The position numbers and the translations under genes were made by a program. The notes under the pieces were generated by a model. It did not search any database and was not told the origin of the DNA. It was given only the letters and a program-made list of their open reading frames with translations. DNA of 64,000 nt, taken from positions 3,591,501 to 3,655,500 of the forward strand of contig CP001622.1 in NCBI GenBank assembly GCA_000023185.1, given 5' to 3'. Positions 34,671 through 43,945 of this stretch are shown here, one piece after another (position 1 is the first letter of the stretch; each line of letters begins with the position of its first letter). This DNA comes from Rhizobium leguminosarum bv. trifolii WSM1325 (GTDB lineage: Bacteria; Pseudomonadota; Alphaproteobacteria; Rhizobiales; Rhizobiaceae).

Positions 34671-34976
34671 ATGACCGCGCTCAGCAAGGAACAACAGACC
34701 GAATTCGAAGCTGCCGCCTTCCGCCGCCTCGTCGCACATCTTCGCGAACGCAGCGACGTTCAGAACATCGATCTGATGAATCTGGCCGGGTTCTGCCGCA
34801 ACTGCCTGTCGAACTGGTATCGCGAAGCCGCAGAGGCCGAAGGTGTCCCGGTTACCAGGGACGAATCGCGCGAAATGGTCTATGGCATGTCCTATGAGGA
34901 TTGGAAGAATCTTCACCAGAACGAAGCCTCGCCTGTGCAAAAGGCTGCTTTTGAACTGAACAACCCACACAAATAG
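34671..34976 (+). CDS. DUF1244 small protein
   Basis: A 101-residue protein of the DUF1244 family, found in many proteobacteria. LRERSDVQNIDLMNLAGFCR, NCLSNWYREAAEAEG and MVYGMSYEDWKN are the conserved blocks; two Cys in FCRNC could bind metal or form a disulfide. A good AAAGGAAG Shine-Dalgarno precedes the ATG. It is probably cotranscribed with the upstream amidohydrolase gene. The function is unknown. Confidence 0.9.
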   Translation: MTALSKEQQTEFEAAAFRRLVAHLRERSDVQNIDLMNLAGFCRNCLSNWYREAAEAEGVPVTRDESREMVYGMSYEDWKNLHQNEASPVQKAAFELNNPHK

Positions 34977-35003
34977 CTTGGCTGGCCCCGAACAGGCTTG
35001 ACC

Positions 35004-35027
35004 GTGACGCCGCTTCGCGGCAGTCAC
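35004..35027 (+). other. Stem-loop in the leader before gapR
   Basis: GTGAC (35004-35008) with GCCGC (35009-35013) pairs with GCGGC (35017-35021) and GTCAC (35023-35027), about ten pairs with a TTC loop and one bulged A. No T-run follows, so it may be a processing or leader structure rather than a terminator. Confidence 0.45.
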
Positions 35028-35067
35028 TGGCATCCAAAATTGATCACCAAAAAACCAGGAGAACACG

Positions 35068-35331
35068 ATGTCTGATGCTCATGGCGTCGCCCGCGATCAG
35101 CTTCGCGCTTTCATCGAGCGCATTGAACGGCTGGAAGAAGAAAAGAAGACCATCGCCGACGACATCAAGGACGTCTATGGCGAAGCCAAGGGAATGGGCT
35201 TCGATACCAAGATCCTGAAGAAGGTCGTGGCGCTGCGCAAGAAGGACGAGCAGGAGCGCATGGAAGAGGAAGCAATCCTCGACACCTACCTGCTCGCGCT
35301 CGGCATGATCGAGTCGCCGCCGGAAGGCTGA
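35068..35331 (+). CDS. gapR: GapR, DUF2312 nucleoid-associated protein
   Basis: An 87-residue, almost wholly helical and charged protein. [40 protein letters not shown] and [10 protein letters not shown] are the DUF2312 signatures. In Caulobacter the family member GapR binds AT-rich, overtwisted DNA ahead of replication and transcription forks and stimulates topoisomerases; that is family knowledge, not visible here. The start has CCAGGAG upstream. A strong terminator follows at 35358-35386. Confidence 0.92.
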   Translation: MSDAHGVARDQLRAFIERIERLEEEKKTIADDIKDVYGEAKGMGFDTKILKKVVALRKKDEQERMEEEAILDTYLLALGMIESPPEG

Positions 35332-35357
35332 TCCTTCCGGCATTACCGATGTCGACA

Positions 35358-35386
35358 AGCCGCCGGCCTCCCGGCGGCTTTTCTTT
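35358..35386 (+). terminator. Rho-independent terminator after gapR
   Basis: AGCCGCCGG (35358-35366) and CCGGCGGCT (35371-35379) form a nine-pair stem followed by TTTCTTTT. Confidence 0.88.
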
Positions 35387-35495
35387 TGCGGTGAAAACAA
35401 CTGCCTAAACAGCCAGCTTGCCGGATCGAAATAAAAAAGAAAAACCGCCGGATCGCTCCCTCCCGCGGTTTTCGACATTTCCTCGATTGGCAGGC

Positions 35496-37343
35496 TCAGT
35501 TCGTGTTGAACTTGCGCACTTCCATGAAGTTCACAGCCGTGCCGCTGAAGCGGGCCGGGTCGACCGAAGCGGTTTTGACGTTGAAGCCCTCGGCATAGAC
35601 GGCGGTCGGCTGGGCGCGCATCGTCTGGCTGACGAACCGCGGCGCCTTGACCAGCTTGGAGGCCATTTCGAGGCGCGCATTGGTGAGCGCCCACTGCGAG
35701 ATCATCTTTTCCGTCAGCTTCGGCTCGGTGCGCACCGTCGTGCGGCTGGCATCCGCTGCCGCGGCTTCCTTATGCGTCGGGCGACCACCCTTGGCGGGAA
35801 GCCCCTGCGCCACGGCGCTTTCGACAGCCGGTTCGTCGAAGCCGTCGCCAAAGCTTGCCGATTTGGTCATCGGCGCCAATGCCGCGAGTTCGAGCGGCGG
35901 CTTTGTTGCGGCAGGCGCCTTTTGCGTCATCGCGGCGTTGATCGCCTGCTCGACCGTCTGCGGCGGAGCCTTCGACGCGATCTGGCTTTCCCCCTCGTTC
36001 CGCTGCTGGTCGAGCGCATCGGCAACGGCAGGAGACAGCGCGTCCTGATCGGCTTCGTCGGCCTCTGCTTCCGGATCGGCATCGGCCGCGGCAAGAAGGT
36101 TCTCGGCAACGGAAGGGCGTTCGATCGGCGTCGGAACCGGCAGTCCATTCGCACCCGTCAGCACGGGATCGGTCGCTGCAACCTCGGCGTCGCCAGGCGC
36201 GCGGCGCTGGCCGAGAAGCGAGGGAACCGGAATGCTGTAGGCGCTGAGATCGGCGAACTGCTGCGGCTGGGCCTGATCGGCCGGAAGGGCCGCCGCAAGA
36301 GCCTGCTGTGCGGCATTACCCGAAGGCGGCGCGACGAGTGCACTCGCCACTTCGCTGGCCGCCGGCTGGTTGCTGAATGCGGGGCGAACCTGCGGCACCG
36401 GCGCGTTCAGATCGGCGACTTCGGTCTGTTGCGGCTCGGCGGGAGCAGGCTCGGCCTTCGGCGGCGTCGCCTTGGCGACGGCAACAGGGGTGGAATCATC
36501 CGACTCGTCTTCTTGCTCGTCCGCTCCGCCGCCAAAGAGCGCGGCAAACAACGTCTTGTGCTTTGGCGCCGATTCGGAAGCGCTGGCGATCTGGATCTGC
36601 GTGCCGCTGGCGCGGCGCTTATAGTCGGCCATCGCCTGCTGGTAGCCCGGTAGCGGCTTGCCATCGGCCGGAATATGGATGGTATTACCGTTCGGGAAGA
36701 GCCGGACAAGCTCGTCGCGGCTCATGCGCGGCCAGGCGCGAACGCCACCGACATCCATATGCACGAAGGGCGAGCCCGATTTCGGATAGAAGCCGACGCC
36801 GCCGACCTGCATCTTCATGCCGATGCCGCGCAACGTCGCCAGCTTAACGTCGGGAATGAAGAAGTCCATCGCCTTGCCAAGCATATGCTGGCTCTTTTCG
36901 GCGACGCCGGAATTGCGCGAGCGGCCGCGCAGCAGCTCGTTGGTTCCTGGCGAACGGAAACCGCAGACAACGTTGATGTAGTCCCTCGAACCGCTCTGGC
37001 GATAGACTTCCCAGATCAGGTCGAACAGGCGCGGGTCCATCTTCGTCGGCTGGTTCTTGCGCCAGTCGCGCAGGAAGCGGTTCAGCTGCTCTAGACCCTT
37101 GGGGTCGAACTTGCCGTTACGCTTATAGGTGATGACGGCTTTTTCGCCGGTATGAATGAAATAGAGCTTGAGGCTGCGGGTGTCGCCCGCTGCCTGCGAA
37201 GGCGTACCAACGAATACCGGTGAGGAAACCGCGAGCGCAAGAAGGGCGGCCGCTACCGTCCTTATTGCCTTTCCGCAAATGTCGGCGCACAACAAACGCC
37301 AGCTCAAGCGCGAAGGCTTGGAATTCCCATTCAGATTCGGCAA
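35496..37343 (-). CDS. DUF882 envelope protein, M15-like peptidase
   Basis: A 615-residue secreted protein. After an N-terminal signal/anchor (about 25-52) comes the DUF882 domain (about 55-215), related to the M15 zinc DD-peptidases: SQHMLGKAMDF holds the His and Asp ligands and FVHMDVGGVRAW the second His. The last 390 residues are low-complexity, rich in Ala, Pro and acidic residues, probably a wall-spanning extension; the final 60 are again conserved-looking. It probably trims peptidoglycan cross-links in the periplasm. No ATG lies near the front; TTG at 37343 has GGGGAT upstream. Confidence 0.85.
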   Translation of the reverse strand: MPNLNGNSKPSRLSWRLLCADICGKAIRTVAAALLALAVSSPVFVGTPSQAAGDTRSLKLYFIHTGEKAVITYKRNGKFDPKGLEQLNRFLRDWRKNQPTKMDPRLFDLIWEVYRQSGSRDYINVVCGFRSPGTNELLRGRSRNSGVAEKSQHMLGKAMDFFIPDVKLATLRGIGMKMQVGGVGFYPKSGSPFVHMDVGGVRAWPRMSRDELVRLFPNGNTIHIPADGKPLPGYQQAMADYKRRASGTQIQIASASESAPKHKTLFAALFGGGADEQEDESDDSTPVAVAKATPPKAEPAPAEPQQTEVADLNAPVPQVRPAFSNQPAASEVASALVAPPSGNAAQQALAAALPADQAQPQQFADLSAYSIPVPSLLGQRRAPGDAEVAATDPVLTGANGLPVPTPIERPSVAENLLAAADADPEAEADEADQDALSPAVADALDQQRNEGESQIASKAPPQTVEQAINAAMTQKAPAATKPPLELAALAPMTKSASFGDGFDEPAVESAVAQGLPAKGGRPTHKEAAAADASRTTVRTEPKLTEKMISQWALTNARLEMASKLVKAPRFVSQTMRAQPTAVYAEGFNVKTASVDPARFSGTAVNFMEVRKFNTN

Positions 37344-37521
37344 CTCGATCCCCGTCAGACAGACAATGTCCCGTACTGTCTCAGATGACTGTCAAATGCG
37401 GTCACACGATGGCAAAAATGCCACACATGATCAACCTTTTCTTTACATAGTGAACGCGCCACTAACAAGTGGTTTATGACTAGTAACAAAACGTGGTTGC
37501 CTTAATCTTAATGAAAAGCGC

Positions 37522-39069
37522 TTAAGCCGCATCTTTCTGGGGATTGTCAGGGTCTATGCCGTAGTCCTTGAGCTTGCGATAAAGTGTGGATCGGCCGATA
37601 CCGAGCTTGCGCGCTACTTGACTCATCTGCCCGCGATAGAATTTGAGTGCGAATCGGATGAGTTCCTCCTCGACATCGGCAAGTTTGCGCACGTCTCCGG
37701 CAGGATTGACGCTGGCAATCGCGTTTTCCGAGGCCTCGGACAGGCGGTGGTGGTGTACCTCCCCCGACATCGACGCCCTGAAGTCCTCGCCATAGCCGTT
37801 GTCGGGATCGAGGCCGGTATTGTCGGCAACGAGGGCCAGGTGATCCACCACGTCATATTCCGGAAGCTGGGCGGCGATCTGCGGGAAATCAGCCTCGGTC
37901 AGCTCCGGCCCTTCGGCCAGGACGACTGCGCGGAAGATCGCGTTTTCGAGCTGGCGGATATTGCCCGGCCAGTCATAGGCGGTCAGCAAAGCCAGCGTGC
38001 CGGCATTCACCGTCATGCGGCGGCCGTTCTTCTGCTCGCTGGAGAAGCGGTCGGCAAAGACGCGCACCAGATGCGGAATATCTTCCTTGCGTTTGCGCAA
38101 CGCCGGAATGGTGATCGGGAAGACGTTGAGGCGATAGTAGAGATCCTCGCGGAAATGGCCGTTCTTGACCTCCTCGATCAGATCCTTGTTGGTCGCCGAG
38201 ATCAGCCGGACATTGACCTTGTGCGCGGTGCGCGCACCGACGGTCTCAATCTCGCCCTGCTGGACGGCGCGCAAGAGTTTCACCTGCACTTCGAGCGGCA
38301 GGTCGCCGATCTCGTCAAGGAAGATGGTGCCGCCGTCGGCTTCCATGAATTTGCCGATGTGGCGCTCGGTCGCGCCGGTAAACGCGCCCTTCTCGTGACC
38401 GAAGAGAATGCTCTCGACCAGATTATGCGGGATCGCCCCGCAATTGACGGTGACGAAGGGCTTGTTCGAGCGGTCGCCGCCCGATTGGATGGCGCGCGCC
38501 ACCAGCTCCTTGCCGACGCCGGATTCGCCTTCGAGCACGACGGGAATGTTGGACTGAGCCGCCCGCTGGGCGAGATCGATGACGCGGAGCATCGCCGGGC
38601 TTGCCGAGACGATATCGTCGAAGCCAACCGAACCTGAGCGCGACCGGCGTCCGGCGCGCGCCTTGACTTCGCGCTGGTCGAGCTTCATCGCGTTCGAGAT
38701 CGAAGTGGCGATGCGTTCGGGCGAGACCGGCTTGACGACGAAATCGAAGGCGCCGGCGCGCATGGCCTGCACCACCGTTTCGATGCCGCCCTGCCCCGTC
38801 TGCACGATGACAGGGATCTGCGTGCCGAATTCGTGAAGCGCATCGAGGAATTCGAGGCCGGTCATCTCCGGCATCATCAGGTCGAGCACGATGACGTTGA
38901 AAAGGCCGCTGTCGCGTTTGACCATTTCCAGGCCGATACGGCCATTTTCCGCCTGGTGCACGACATGGCCGTGACGCTCGATTGCGTTCTTGAGCAGGCG
39001 GCGCTGCACGGGGTCGTCCTCGACCACGAGGATTTGCCCTGCTCCCTTGAGCTCATTGTAACCGGTCAT
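37522..39069 (-). CDS. tacA: Sigma-54-dependent response regulator, TacA type
   Basis: A 515-residue NtrC-family regulator. The receiver has the acidic pair D18-D19 and D63 in VIVLDLMMPEMTG. The AAA+ domain (about 145-380) has Walker A GESGVGKE, the sigma-54 contact GAFTGA at 228-233 and Walker B GGTIFLDEIGD. The Fis-type helix-turn-helix is at the C-terminus (SQVARKLGIGRSTLYRKL). It activates sigma-54 promoters when phosphorylated. No histidine kinase gene is adjacent, so the input is unknown. It resembles the gene named tacA in rhizobia and Caulobacter. Confidence 0.92.
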   Translation of the reverse strand: MTGYNELKGAGQILVVEDDPVQRRLLKNAIERHGHVVHQAENGRIGLEMVKRDSGLFNVIVLDLMMPEMTGLEFLDALHEFGTQIPVIVQTGQGGIETVVQAMRAGAFDFVVKPVSPERIATSISNAMKLDQREVKARAGRRSRSGSVGFDDIVSASPAMLRVIDLAQRAAQSNIPVVLEGESGVGKELVARAIQSGGDRSNKPFVTVNCGAIPHNLVESILFGHEKGAFTGATERHIGKFMEADGGTIFLDEIGDLPLEVQVKLLRAVQQGEIETVGARTAHKVNVRLISATNKDLIEEVKNGHFREDLYYRLNVFPITIPALRKRKEDIPHLVRVFADRFSSEQKNGRRMTVNAGTLALLTAYDWPGNIRQLENAIFRAVVLAEGPELTEADFPQIAAQLPEYDVVDHLALVADNTGLDPDNGYGEDFRASMSGEVHHHRLSEASENAIASVNPAGDVRKLADVEEELIRFALKFYRGQMSQVARKLGIGRSTLYRKLKDYGIDPDNPQKDAA

Positions 39070-39275
39070 TGTCGCCTCACTTCATGCGAAACCATAAAGC
39101 GCACTCTGACAGCAAGGCTTGAACATCCAGTTTTGAGAAATAATTGCATTTTAACGATTGCAACGGGTCGATTTCGTGCCGAAGCGAGGCCTTTCATGCG
39201 CCGAAAGCCCCTTGATGCCGGGCCTTAGCGCGCTTAGACAAGCAGTCTGTTATGAATGTGGAGAGGAATGCGCCC

Positions 39276-41129
39276 ATGAAAATCAAGCTCCCGCACGCCG
39301 GCCTTCTTCTATCGGCAGCAGCGCCAGCTGGGGCCGCCGATCCGGCGCTCGGCGTTCTGCCGGTCTGGAAGCTGCAGGATCTTTATCCCTCCGCCACCTC
39401 CACCGCCTTCGTCGCCGACATGGAAAAAGCCGGCAAGGCCGCGATCGCCTTTGAAGAAAAGTGGAAGGGCACACTCACGGAGGCGACGGCGAAGACCGGC
39501 GCCGAGGGCATCGGCGCGGCCCTGAAGGAATATGAGGCGCTGGACGACATCATCGGCCGCCTCGGCTCCTTTGCCGGCCTCACTTATTTCTCCGATACCA
39601 CCAACCCGACAAACGGCAAGCTCTACGGCGACGTACAGGCCAAGATCACCGAATTTTCCGGTCATCTCCTGTTCTTCGCGCTGGAACTCAACCGCATCGA
39701 CGACGCGGTGATCGACGCCTGCATGGCGAATGATCCCGCCGCCGGACATTATCGCCCTTGGCTGCTCGACCTCAGGAAGGACAAGCCCTACCAGCTCGAC
39801 GATAGGCTGGAACAGCTCTTCCTTGAGAAGTCGATGACATCAGCCGCAGCCTTCAACCGCCTCTTCGACGAAACCATGGCGGAACTTCGCTACGAGATCG
39901 ATGGCGAGAAAGTGCCGCTCGAAGTGGCGCTGAACAAGCTGCAGGAAAAGGATCCGGAAGTGCGCCGCAAGGCAGCCATGGCGCTCGCCGAAACCTTCAA
40001 GGCGAATATCCGCACCTTTACGCTGATCACCAACACGCTTGCCAAGGATAAGGAGATCGCCGACCGCTGGCGCGGCTTCGAGGACATCGCCGACAGCCGA
40101 CACCTGGCAAACCGCGTCGAGCGCGAGGTCGTCGATGCGCTGGCCGCAGCCGTCCGCGAAGCCTATCCCCGCCTTTCGCATCGCTATTACAAGATGAAGG
40201 CGAAATGGCTTGGCATGGAGCAGATGAATTTCTGGGACCGCAACGCGCCGCTTCCGGAAACCTCCAGCGCCATCATCTCGTGGCCGGAGGCGAAGGACAC
40301 CGTGCTATCGGCCTATGGCAATTTTTCCCCCGAGATGGCTGATATCGCCAGGCGGTTCTTCGACGAACAGTGGATCGATGCTCCGGTTCGTGCCGGCAAG
40401 GCGCCCGGCGCCTTCGCGCATCCGACGGTTCCCTCGGCCCATCCCTATGTGCTCGTCAATTATATGGGCAAGCCGCGCGATGTAATGACGCTTGCCCATG
40501 AACTCGGGCACGGCGTGCATCAGGTTCTCGCCGGCGCGCAGGGAGCGCTGATGTGCCAGACGCCGCTGACGCTTGCCGAAACCGCTTCCGTCTTCGGCGA
40601 GATGCTGACCTTCCGCGCGCTTCTGCAAAAGACCACCGATACGCGCGAGCGCAAGGCGATGCTCGCCCAGAAGGTCGAGGATATGATCAACACGGTCGTG
40701 CGCCAGATCGCCTTCTACGAATTCGAGCGCAAGCTCCACACCGCTCGTAAAGCTGGCGAACTCACAGCTGACGACATCGGCGAACTCTGGCTCTCCGTCC
40801 AGTCGGAAAGCCTCGGGCCGGCGATCAGCATTTCTGAAGGGTACGAGACCTATTGGGCCTATATCCCCCATTTCATCCACTCGCCCTTCTATGTCTACGC
40901 CTATGCCTTTGGCGATTGCCTGGTAAATTCGCTCTATGCCGTCTACCAGAAAGCCGAGAAGGGCTTTCAGGAGAAGTATTTCGAACTGCTGAGGGCCGGC
41001 GGCACCAAGCATCACTCGGAACTGCTGAAGCCTTTTGGCCTCGACGCCACCGATCCGTCGTTCTGGAGCCAGGGCCTGTCGATGATCGAAGGGCTGATCG
41101 ATGAGTTGGAAGCGTTGGATAGGGGCTGA
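39276..41129 (+). CDS. pepF: Oligoendopeptidase F, M3 family
   Basis: A 617-residue zinc peptidase of the M3 family. HELGH at 408-412 holds two metal ligands and the catalytic Glu; the third ligand lies in LAETASVFGEM, and SEGYETYWAYIPHFIHSPFY (seen in part) is the substrate-binding block. It cleaves short peptides in the cytoplasm. The N-terminus (MKIKLPHAGLLLSAAAPAGA) looks a little like a signal peptide, but family members are usually cytosolic. GGAGAGG lies ten bases before the ATG at 39276; an ATG at 39252 precedes it. Confidence 0.95.
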   Translation: MKIKLPHAGLLLSAAAPAGAADPALGVLPVWKLQDLYPSATSTAFVADMEKAGKAAIAFEEKWKGTLTEATAKTGAEGIGAALKEYEALDDIIGRLGSFAGLTYFSDTTNPTNGKLYGDVQAKITEFSGHLLFFALELNRIDDAVIDACMANDPAAGHYRPWLLDLRKDKPYQLDDRLEQLFLEKSMTSAAAFNRLFDETMAELRYEIDGEKVPLEVALNKLQEKDPEVRRKAAMALAETFKANIRTFTLITNTLAKDKEIADRWRGFEDIADSRHLANRVEREVVDALAAAVREAYPRLSHRYYKMKAKWLGMEQMNFWDRNAPLPETSSAIISWPEAKDTVLSAYGNFSPEMADIARRFFDEQWIDAPVRAGKAPGAFAHPTVPSAHPYVLVNYMGKPRDVMTLAHELGHGVHQVLAGAQGALMCQTPLTLAETASVFGEMLTFRALLQKTTDTRERKAMLAQKVEDMINTVVRQIAFYEFERKLHTARKAGELTADDIGELWLSVQSESLGPAISISEGYETYWAYIPHFIHSPFYVYAYAFGDCLVNSLYAVYQKAEKGFQEKYFELLRAGGTKHHSELLKPFGLDATDPSFWSQGLSMIEGLIDELEALDRG

Positions 41130-41239
41130 CGCCCCGGCCAAGACTTGAAACAAGCGGGGGGCATGATCGGCATTGTAACGTTTGATCTACCAACCGCATT
41201 CTGCAACGTCCATGAGGAACCATGACGGCAGCCCCCTCT

Positions 41240-41378
41240 CCCTCATTCCTGTGCTTGTCACAGGAGTCCAGCGCGCCCAAGTCCTTGGGCGCCGGGGACT
41301 GTTTATCGGTCGGAAATGAGTTATTCACGGCGCGTACGCGCCGTGGCTGGATTCCTCTGACAAGCACAGGAATGAGGG
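41240..41378. repeat. RIME-like palindromic mosaic element (139 bp)
   Basis: CCCTCATTCCTGTGCTTGTC (from 41240) and GACAAGCACAGGAATGAGGG (to 41378) are terminal inverted repeats of about 33 bp. Inside are GCGCCCAA/TTGGGCGC (41273-41292) and a perfect 20-bp palindrome CACGGCGCGTACGCGCCGTG (41326-41345). It fits the Rhizobium-specific intergenic mosaic elements as I remember them. The remaining parts of the 366-base gap between pepF and pabB (41130-41239, 41379-41495) hold nothing I recognise. Confidence 0.75.
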
Positions 41379-41495
41379 CGGATATTGCCGAGGTCTCGGC
41401 TTGCCGCCGCGAGAACACGAGTTTCGCATCACCCGGCACCGCAGAGAACAAAACCGGCGCAAGCATCGGATAACCAGGCAAGATGCGGCGCGACC

Positions 41496-42650
41496 ATGTC
41501 TGACCCCTATATTCTCTTCCGCGACGACGCGACCGGACAGGTGATGCTTTTCGCAGAGCCGGCTGAGATCATCGTTGCCAGGACGCGCGCCGAGTTCTTT
41601 GCAGGCCTTGCCCGGATGGAAGAGGCCAAGGCCGCAGGCAAATGGCTTGCCGGTTACATGGCCTATGAGGCCGGATACCTCTTCGAGGAAAAACTTGCTC
41701 CCTTCGCCGGGGAACATCGCGAGACCCCGCTCATCTGTTTCGGCGTCTTCGACGCTCCGCAGGCCGATACGCATCCGCTTGCCCAGCCAAAACAGCGCCT
41801 CGAAAACGAGGAATTCCTCACCGCCCCGAAAGCTGCCTGGGATTTCCCTATATATAAAGAGCGCTTCGACCGCCTCCACCAGCACCTGCGGCTCGGCGAC
41901 GCCTATCAGGCGAACCTCACCATGCCGGTCGAGGCTCACTGGAACGGCGACCCTCGTGCCGCCTTTTGGTCGCTGATCGAACGCCAGCCGGTCAAATACG
42001 GCGCGCTGGTCGATCTCGGCGGCCCGGTCATCCTTTCGCGGTCGCCCGAACTTTTCTTCCGCACCGATGAAGAGGGCTGGATCGAGACCCATCCGATGAA
42101 GGGCACGGCAAAACGCGGCACCACTGCCGCCGAGGATGCCGAAATCATCGAGGCCATGCGCAGCGATATCAAGACGCAAGCGGAAAACCGTATGATCGTC
42201 GATCTCCTGCGCAACGATATCTCCCGCATCACCGAGGTCGGCACACTCGACGTCCCGAAGCTCTTCGACATCGAGACCTATCCGACCGTCCACCAGATGG
42301 TGAGCCATGTCCAGGCAAGGCTCCGTCCCGATCTTTCGATCTGCGACATCTTCTCCGCGCTCTTCCCCTGTGGTTCGATCACCGGCGCGCCAAAGATGCG
42401 GGCAATGGAAATCCTCCATGCGCTCGAGGATGTCCCGCGCGACGCCTATTGCGGCGCGATCGGCATGATCTCACCCACCGGCGCCATGCGTTTTTCCGTC
42501 GCCATCCGCACGATCACGCTTTTTCAGGGCGGCAGGGCCGTCTTCAATGTCGGCGGCGGCATCGTCTTCGATTCGACCGCCGAGGCCGAATATGAGGAAT
42601 GCCTGCTCAAAGCCCGCTTCGCTGTCGGCGACCAATGGATTGCGCGATGA
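41496..42650 (+). CDS. pabB: Aminodeoxychorismate synthase component I
   Basis: A 384-residue chorismate-binding enzyme. THPMKGTAKRG, RMIVDLLRNDISRI and FPCGSITGAPKMRAMEI are the chorismate-site motifs of the PabB/TrpE family. With a glutamine amidotransferase subunit encoded elsewhere it makes 4-amino-4-deoxychorismate for folate. The N-terminus is shorter than in E. coli PabB. The ATG at 41496 is chosen; an upstream start at 41385 lies in non-coding sequence. Its stop overlaps the start of the lyase gene. Confidence 0.94.
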   Translation: MSDPYILFRDDATGQVMLFAEPAEIIVARTRAEFFAGLARMEEAKAAGKWLAGYMAYEAGYLFEEKLAPFAGEHRETPLICFGVFDAPQADTHPLAQPKQRLENEEFLTAPKAAWDFPIYKERFDRLHQHLRLGDAYQANLTMPVEAHWNGDPRAAFWSLIERQPVKYGALVDLGGPVILSRSPELFFRTDEEGWIETHPMKGTAKRGTTAAEDAEIIEAMRSDIKTQAENRMIVDLLRNDISRITEVGTLDVPKLFDIETYPTVHQMVSHVQARLRPDLSICDIFSALFPCGSITGAPKMRAMEILHALEDVPRDAYCGAIGMISPTGAMRFSVAIRTITLFQGGRAVFNVGGGIVFDSTAEAEYEECLLKARFAVGDQWIAR

Positions 42651-43276
42651 TCGATTTTTCGTTGATCGAGACGCTGCGCTGGCAGCCCGGCGAGGGTTTC
42701 ATCCGACTGCGTCTGCATCTCGCCCGGCTTTCCCGCTCCGCCCGTCGCCTTGGCTTCCCGCAACCGGTCGAGGCGGTAGCAAGGCTCGACGAAGCCGTTG
42801 CGGGTGCTGCCGGTCCGCTGCGCGTCCGCCTGACCTTCGACGCGCAAGGCCGCATCGAGGTGACGAGCGCCGCTTTCGTGCCCCTGGCGCCCGATACCAC
42901 CTGGACCGTCCGCCTCGCCGAAACCCGTCTGAATTCCGCCGACAGGCTGCTGCGCGTCAAGACCACGCGCCGTGCCGTCTACGAGGCCGCACGGGCCGAA
43001 TATAGGCCTGATGAGGCCGATGAAGTCATCCTTTTGAATGAACGCAATGAAGTCTGCGATGGCACCATCACCTCGATCTTCCTGGACGACGGAACCGGCG
43101 TTCTGCGCACTCCGCCGATCTCCTGCGGCCTGCTCGCCGGTGTGCTGCGCACCGAATTGATCTGCAACCGCAAGGCCCGCGTCGGCCGCATCACGCCTGC
43201 CGATCTCAATGCCGGCACGCTCTATATCGGCAATTCGCTGCGCGGCCTGATCCGCGCAAACCTCATCAGGAGCTGA
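42647..43276 (+). CDS. pabC: Aminodeoxychorismate lyase-like class IV aminotransferase
   Basis: A 209-residue fold-type IV PLP enzyme. K in LRVKTTRRAVYEAA is the likely Schiff-base Lys, EVILLNERNEVCDGTITSIF is the family's conserved strand and loop, and LYIGNSLRGLIRANL closes the protein. It probably removes pyruvate from aminodeoxychorismate to give p-aminobenzoate, since it overlaps pabB by ATGA. It is shorter than E. coli PabC, lacking some of the N-terminal domain. Other class IV activities remain possible. Confidence 0.85.
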   Translation: MIDFSLIETLRWQPGEGFIRLRLHLARLSRSARRLGFPQPVEAVARLDEAVAGAAGPLRVRLTFDAQGRIEVTSAAFVPLAPDTTWTVRLAETRLNSADRLLRVKTTRRAVYEAARAEYRPDEADEVILLNERNEVCDGTITSIFLDDGTGVLRTPPISCGLLAGVLRTELICNRKARVGRITPADLNAGTLYIGNSLRGLIRANLIRS

Positions 43277-43278
43277 CC

Positions 43279-43562
43279 ATGTTCATTCTCTCGCTCACCT
43301 ATGTGAAACCCAACGATGAAGCCGACAGGCACATGGAACCGCACATGGCCTGGGTGAAGGAGGGTTTGCCAAGGGCTGGTTCCTCGCTTCCGGCCGCAAG
43401 GTGCCGCGCACCGGCGGCGTGATCCTCGCAATCGGCGATCGCGCTGCGATCGAGACCTATGTCGCCGCCGATCCCTTCACCATCCACGGCGTCGCCGAAT
43501 ACGACATCACCGAGCTTGCCGTAACGACCGCGGTCGAAGGGCTGGAAACCCTGAAGCGCTGA
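43279..43562 (+). pseudogene. YciI-family protein, frameshifted
   Basis: The frame opened by the ATG at 43279, two bases after pabC, reads MFILSLTYVKPNDEADRHME and HMAWVKEG and then runs into TGA after 47 codons. If one base is added at about 43366-43367, the sequence continues as FAKGWFLASGRKVPRTGGVI and LAIGDRAAIETYVAADPFTI to a stop at 43560-43562, which is an ordinary YciI domain of 94 residues (DP and H motif included). The coding quality of the second part is still good, so the break is recent or a sequencing error. YciI proteins are small ferredoxin-fold enzymes or binding proteins. Confidence 0.85.
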
Positions 43563-43579
43563 ATTGACAGGAGCCGATC

Positions 43580-43945
43580 ATGAATGATCTCGCCGCCCAT
43601 CTGAAAGAGCTCGAGGAAAAACTCTTCGAGCCATCGGTTCGCGCCTCGCGGGAGATGCTGACTACGCTGCTCTCGCGCGATTTCCGTGAAATCGGCAGTT
43701 CCGGACGGCTCTATACCTTCGACGTCATTGTGCCCAGTCTTTTGGCCGAGCAACGGACGGGAACGTCCCGCGGCGAGCATTTCGAAACCCAAAGACTTGC
43801 GGAGCACATCGCGCTCGTCACCTACCGCGCCATTTACACAGACACCGACGGAAGCAAAAGGCGGACGCTGCGCAGTTCCATCTGGCGGCTGGAAGAGGAG
43901 GGGCACTGGCGCATGCTCTTCCACCAGGGCACCGTCATTGGTTAA
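43580..43945 (+). CDS. DUF4440/SnoaL-like small protein
   Basis: A 121-residue protein with the cone-shaped NTF2-like pattern: LKELEEKLFEPSVRASREML, LLSRDFREIGSSGRLY and SSIWRLEEEGHWRMLFHQGT. The last block, W-R-x-x-F-H-Q-G-T, is typical of DUF4440. A ligand-binding or weak enzymatic role is usual in the fold; nothing specific can be said. AGGAGCC lies before the start. It is the last gene of the pabB group. Confidence 0.85.
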   Translation: MNDLAAHLKELEEKLFEPSVRASREMLTTLLSRDFREIGSSGRLYTFDVIVPSLLAEQRTGTSRGEHFETQRLAEHIALVTYRAIYTDTDGSKRRTLRSSIWRLEEEGHWRMLFHQGTVIG

